Below, piece by piece: positions 26,891 to 64,000 of a stretch of DNA of 64,000 nt (its first letter is position 1; every line of letters begins with the position of its first letter). A model generated the notes under the pieces. The model made no database searches. It worked only from the letters and a program-made list of their open reading frames with translations, and was not told the origin of the DNA. The stretch covers positions 7,013,679 through 7,077,678 of the forward strand of contig JACBWW010000021.1 in NCBI GenBank assembly GCA_020086605.1, given 5' to 3'. This DNA comes from Lanius collurio. Its lineage: Eukaryota > Chordata > Aves > Passeriformes > Laniidae. Made by a program: the position numbers and the translations under genes.

Positions 26891-29732
26891 CGATGTGCCA
26901 AGGCCATGCCAGAGCTGCCCGTGCTGAGGGTATGGGTCACCCTGACACCTGCATGGAGTGAGGGATGAGTGGGTGTACCACAAAAACAGTCAGGCAATCA
27001 CATTTTTAAAAAGGTTTGGTTGACACTGATGTGCTGACATGCAGCATCAACCTGCACTCAGGAGAAAGTGTATCTGGCTGCGTTGGGTTTACATGGCAGA
27101 ATTCCCTAAAATCATCCTTTCAAGTGTCAGAAGCTTTCAAGAGAAATATTTTAAAATCACAGCCCCTATTCCATTTTCTAAGTAAAAGCTAAGGTTTTGA
27201 ACTATTAAACATTCTAGTTGAGAGGGGGAAAAAAAGCATACAGAAAACTGAGAAATAGAAACAGATTTTTCCTTTCAATAATTGCAAGCAATATCTCATA
27301 CTCAGCAATCTTAAACCATTGAGCTATCCACTATGAATGTGCTAATTAATCAATTACTGCCCAACAATGTGCCCTGTTTATTTACTGTACTACATGTGTG
27401 TTGAACAAGTAATTATTAATCATCACCAGCAACAAATTTCCCCGTCAAGTTCACTTCCCTATAATTAATAGAGCATATAGTTTAGCTTTAATATCTTTCT
27501 TTATTAGTGGTAACAGTGGCTGAGGATGGAAAAGTTGGAATCTGATGCTGTGGTAAAAGGGTTGAAATAAAGTATTGAACCTTAAGAGTGATACTCTGCT
27601 GTTGCATTTCATTAACTACATTAATGAAGGTTGTCAATGACTGTAGTTCCTAATCTTTTGTTCTTCATCAATATGACAAAATCTGCAGTCTAAAATGAAA
27701 TACAGAGGATCTGTACAATGCCTCAGATCTACAGTATCCCATTGTTAGATGGATTTGATGGTAAGTAATCACTGTGAAATGTTAAGGACAGCCTTAAAAA
27801 TCCAGGGATTTGTTACCTTAACCTAGAGGGAAGGTGGTAAATTTTCCTGAACTTGAGGTACTGGAGATCTTTCAGGAAACAGGGAGAGCGAATATTTCAT
27901 TTCAGGAGACATCAGGAAGTGGTTGTATTGATGAACTTTTTTTTTCTCTGTACTCAGAGTTGTCATTCTAAATATGGAAATGTAGGCTAAAAGCTTTTTT
28001 TTTTTCTTTTATCCAGAGTTTTAAACCCAACTACCTAAAATGGGAGACCCAGTTTCCAGTATCATCAACTCTAGGTAGCTCTTTCAGGAGAATGACCTGA
28101 AGTACTCTGTGCTATGCTAAATTCTTGCTGAAACAAAATTCATAAAGTACTGCCAGTTAAACAAACATATAAATTTCCAACCCTGACTCATGGGGAGCAC
28201 AAATCCTTTCTTTTAATTGTCTGCATCCTCTGCAGTTGATGCCAAACCTGCTGTCCCTCACCTCCTTCCGTGAGCATTCCTCCACACCCTGCAGCTGAGG
28301 AACCAGCTCCAGCTTTTGTCATAGTCAGGCAGTTTTGGGGCAGTTTCTGATGAGGAGCCCCACCTTGGTCACCTTTAATCTTTTGCTTCACACTTGTTCT
28401 GTTTTCTTCCCATCCAGCTCATGTTCTGAAATTCAAGCTGCAGTTCAACAACTTTATTACTTCTTCAATGAGTGGGAATAAATAATCCAGTAGTGTGAAC
28501 AGAATGATATTCCTGACTTTTTAACAATATTATAATTTCATTTTAAATCTGCAGCATTGCTAAAAGCCCTACATTTTTGGCACCAGCAGCATGGGAGCGG
28601 AATGTGAGAGACTGCAAAGCAGTTTCAATCCTTCCATCAGCTCAAGGCTCAGAAGTGTTAGTAGTAATTAAAAACTTTTTTTTCCCCCTCAAAATACATT
28701 TCACACTTTGCACACGCTGAGAAATCTCTCTCACCATGGGAACTTTCAGGTCACTTGTTTCCTGCAAAAACAGGTACAGTTTTCTTTTGTCAGGGTAGAA
28801 CAAAGCCATAAGGAAGTGCAGGTTTCATTTCCTCCTAGGACACCACAGTCTATTAAGTGCCAGTGAACTAATGAGCCTCTCAGACCTTATGTTGTTCTGG
28901 CTTGGATCAAGGATTCCTTTTTCTTAACCCTTTGGAAACCAGCTCAAGTGCAGCCATTGGCTAAATTCCACCTTGGGAAAATCTACATGGGCTCTGGGAT
29001 ATCCAAATCCAACACTATATCAATGTAAAACAACAGTAAAACCAGGAATTAAAAATACCCCTTTGGATTTTTATTTGAAGCAGGAATCAGCTTTTATGCA
29101 GATGTTCACATCTGCAATTAATTAATTCTGTGACCAAAGTAGAAGAGAAAAAGGCTCCACAAAAAATAATGTCTGATGCTGAGGGATCAAAGATTTGGCA
29201 CTGGAAAAACTGGGTGCTGATCTTGTGCAACTGCTTGGTCTCATTTAGTATTTGTGTTAAAACTGCCTTTGCCTAAGTTTTTGGGAAGTAATCCCAAGGA
29301 TATTTGCCATTCCTAGGATAATAGTCTCCATTCAATGAGATCTGCTCTTCCACAGTAAAATGCAGAATGTGTTGCCTGTTGGGATATTAAAGATTTGATG
29401 GATAAAGGTGATTTTACAAATGTAATGTTGTCCTTTAACAACACTGCACAGCAATTGTGACCAAAAGAGTCACCAGTATCCAAAATACAGATGGACAGAC
29501 CAGCCAAAGTCATGGAATTCTGGGAATCACAGTGCAAGTAGAATTCTATTGATTAATTAGTGCCATTCATTTTCTTTTTGATAATTTAAAAATGACCACA
29601 AAAGAACTGCTGCAAAAGTCTTTAGGTAATAGAAAAAGCAGCATAACAATACAGACAGTTCTGCACAGGAACATGGGTTGCTGGTATTACTGATAAAATG
29701 GTATTTAAATTAAGATGGCATTTATAGGCAGG
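26890..29732. other. Intergenic unique sequence between C15orf61 promoter and IQCH 3' region
   Basis: AT-rich DNA with no recognised repeat or exon. The interval 27280-27520 is rich in TAAT/ATTA cores and looks like unique, possibly conserved, non-coding DNA. Confidence 0.7.
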
Positions 29733-30220
29733 AGAATCGTGGGATAGTTTGGGTTACAAGGACCTTAAAGCCCATCCCATTCCACCCCCTGCTGTGGGCA
29801 TGGACACCTTCCCTACCCCAGGTGGCTCCAAGCCCTGTCCAGCCTGGCCTGGGACACTTCCAAGGATCCAGAGGCAGCCACAGCTTCTCTGGGTACCCTG
29901 TGCCAGGGTCTTCCCACCACCACAGGGAAGGACTTTTTCCCAAAATCTAAACTAATCCTAATCTCCTTCAGTTTGAAGCCATTCCCCCCTGTCCTGTCAC
30001 TCCAGGTTTTTCTGAGTAGTCCCTCTCCACCTTTCCTCTAGGCCCCTTATGGTACTGGAAGGCCACGGTGAGGTCACCCCAAAGCTTCTCTTCTCCAGAC
30101 TGAACAATCCCAACTCTCCCAGCCTTTCCTCACAGCAGAGCAGCTCCACCTCTCTGATCACCCTGGTGGCCTCTGGACTCCCTCCAGCAGGTCTAACACT
30201 GGACCTCCTTTCCTGCCAGA
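29733..30220 (-). mobile_element. CR1 retrotransposon, the longest copy in the window, antisense to plus
   Basis: Reads in antisense from gggatagtttgggttacaag, through gaggcagccacagcttctct and gtttgaagccattcccccct, to ctggtggcctctggactccc. It reaches further 5' into the element than most copies here. It lies in the IQCH to C15orf61 gap, about 360 bases past the IQCH stop codon, so it could fall inside an IQCH 3' UTR. Confidence 0.9.
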
Positions 30221-30581
30221 AGCCTGTATTTCAGAACACAGCCCATTGGAAAGGGAATTTGGGCTCTCAGGGCTCTTTTCAGTAGATCTGATCTCCTGCT
30301 CTGAGCCAGTGACAAAGGCAGCGTGGCCCCATTAATAAGATTTTTAACCCAGATGCTGAACTTCAGGACTGACAAAGGGACATGAGCATCAGGATGATCC
30401 TGTGCTTTTCAACAAGAAAGATGGGATGTTCCAAATGCCACCCTCAGGAATCATGGAGATGTTCTGTCTCAGTTAATGTTACTTCACACACCAACTCGGA
30501 AGGAAAACCAAACCTGTTCTTACAGATGAGGAAGCATTTCCAGAAGCATAAGGAATGAGGCACTTAAACAATTTCTGTTAA

Positions 30582-62331
<31,750 letters not shown>

Positions 62332-64000
62332 CTGTAAAACAAGGAAAGCCCCCCTCAAACTGGAGTCAGAAAACCCTGGTACAGATTTGGAAAAAAATCA
62401 AACTTCTGAATTAAAAAGAGCTAAAAAAACCCCTCTATTTCAAATCCCACAGCACTCACTGCAGCATTTTTCTGAATTTACTTTTATTACTGATGCAACT
62501 TCACGTTTTTCTGTCATTTTAAATACAGACCTGAATGTTACAGACCCACAGAGTTTTCTAATTTAACCATGCAGACCATTTTGTTGGGAGTCTTTCATGT
62601 TGCTGGATTTATTTTTTTTTTTTTTAAACACTGAGAAAAAAAAATGACACCATCATTAAGCAAGGATCTTGGTAATTTTGTCCTTCACACAGATAAAAGG
62701 CACCAAACCCACTTCATTAAGGAGATGTCTCAGTGCTACCTGCTCACTTTGTTGCAGAGGAGAGGTGACTGACAGCCTGTCTGAGCCTGGATTATCTCTT
62801 TGGAGGTCAGAATTCCAGCTGATTCCATGCTCACATTCAAAAAGACTGCAGGAAGTGATGGCAGCACTGTAACTATAATTTTTAAGCCTGTAATTTTCAA
62901 ATTGCTGCAATTCTAGATGAATTGTGGTGTCTATACAAACAGCCACAACCCTACTGTTGGTTGCCATTGAGTCCATCAGGCTTAAGCCCAATGTTCAGTG
63001 TTTGGCATAAAAACTTTGATCCAGGAACAAGATCCTTACATTTCCCTATATTTACACATGACAAATCATCAGAAACTCAGAGAAAACTTAGTCTGGCTAA
63101 AATCTGCTCAGCATTTCAATGCTTTCATTTAGAAAACAGCAAAGTGGATATTTCAGACTAATTACAAAGACAATTATTACAAATAATCAGCATTCTAAGG
63201 TCTGTGACAGTGGCACTTTGCACACAGTACGTAAGAAAATACAAAGAAATTAAAATTACCAGTTTAATTTTTAGTCATTTCTTATCAAACTTGCATATTG
63301 CAGTCAGCACACTGGTACCAGGCACTTGGAGAACTACATCAAAGTAAAATGTATTGATTTTTTTTTTTGCTCCTCTAGTATTAAGCTACATTAATTAGAA
63401 TAAAAGCTTGCTCTGAGTATTTAAACTTAAGTCTCAAAGCTTCATTTTGCTTTCTCACTCAATTTTAAGCTACTAAAAATGCTGCCTAATATTCTCAAGC
63501 CATTTAAATGTGAGCCTGAGAAAGCAGCTGATTTCCTTACCCTGAACTGCCCTCTTGAAAATGTTGGATTTTAAGAACTAGGCCAAAATATAACAAGCAA
63601 ATATTACTTGGAAAACCAGGAATTATTTGAAAGGAATAACAAAGTAGCAATTAAATAAGTTAAAATTTGCATTTTGCTCTGGCTCTGCAGATCCATTACA
63701 GCATTGTACCACTGTACTTTTCACAGGGAGGTTAATAAAACATATTAATTCACAACATATTAACTTCCACTGGCATGACCCCATTAGATTTAATGAGGAA
63801 TATTCCCTCCTGGTGAATCCTTGCCCTCCCAGTGGACAGGATGAACCACATTCCTCCTCACCCCTTGATCCACCTTGAACATTCCTTACTCAAGACTGGA
63901 CACCTGATAAAGCTGATTAAAGGTTTAATATTCCTTCCAGTTCAAACAGAACCCAATCCAAATAAATTCAATATATTGTGATCATAACCTCCATGTTCCA
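62332..64000 (-). other. IQCH: IQCH intron (partial), upstream exons not found
   Basis: The preceding IQCH exon should end one base into a Gly codon after a segment like IHxPSLG; no such sequence was found to the right edge. A G-run occurs at about 62200-62208 just left of this interval and a T-run near 62611-62625 within it. Treated as intron. Confidence 0.7.

Noticed and set aside
62656..62991. 111-codon minus-strand open frame considered as an upstream IQCH exon
   Set aside because: It does not resemble IQCH, and the required end (a segment like IHxPSLG followed by a donor in the right phase) is missing.

Overview
This is a stretch of a vertebrate nuclear genome, almost certainly a bird and probably a songbird. 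It is intron-rich, AT-rich outside two CpG islands, and its dominant interspersed repeat is the CR1 non-LTR retrotransposon (about 20 5'-truncated copies with typical avian 3' tails). No prokaryotic gene, rRNA, tRNA, CRISPR array or virus was seen. Placing it among passerines rests on the look of the CR1 3' ends and is an inference.

Three protein-coding genes lie head to tail, all on the minus strand: IQCH, C15orf61 and MAP2K5, reading from high to low coordinates. The order and relative orientation match human 15q23. IQCH enters from the right edge. Eleven coding exons between 62331 and 30582 encode its C-terminal 565 residues and stop codon; its N-terminal exons, including the IQ motif, were not found in the window. 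C15orf61 is complete in two exons (26270-25937 and 24262-24135; 153 residues). MAP2K5 begins at 15963 and runs off the left edge; exons 1-4, encoding the N-terminal PB1 region, are present. Every intron boundary used here is GT-AG and every splice phase joins in frame, which is the strongest internal evidence for the models.

Region by region: 1-15828 is the first introns of MAP2K5 with CR1 copies; 15300-16480 is the MAP2K5 CpG island; 16651-24134 is AT-rich intergenic DNA with no recognisable transposon; 24135-26270 is C15orf61, whose CpG island spans about 25560-26480; 26460-26890 is a CR1 of a different type next to that promoter; 26890-30581 is the short gap before the IQCH stop; 30582-64000 is the 3' half of IQCH, with CR1 copies concentrated at 33-46 kb and nearly absent beyond 53.1 kb.

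The three genes do not form a pathway. MAP2K5 (MEK5) is the dual-specificity kinase upstream of ERK5, IQCH is a sperm-associated calmodulin-binding protein, and C15orf61 is a small DUF4528 protein probably sent to mitochondria. Non-coding features worth a second look are a GGGCC pentamer tract just upstream of the MAP2K5 start, twin NRF1-like sites and a 58-base tandem repeat in the C15orf61 promoter, two strong hairpins, a CpG-rich patch inside a large IQCH intron, and repeat-poor blocks that may be conserved regulatory elements, possibly acting on nearby SKOR1. I found no evidence for an undescribed biological system. All repeat and conservation statements are by eye, without database searches.
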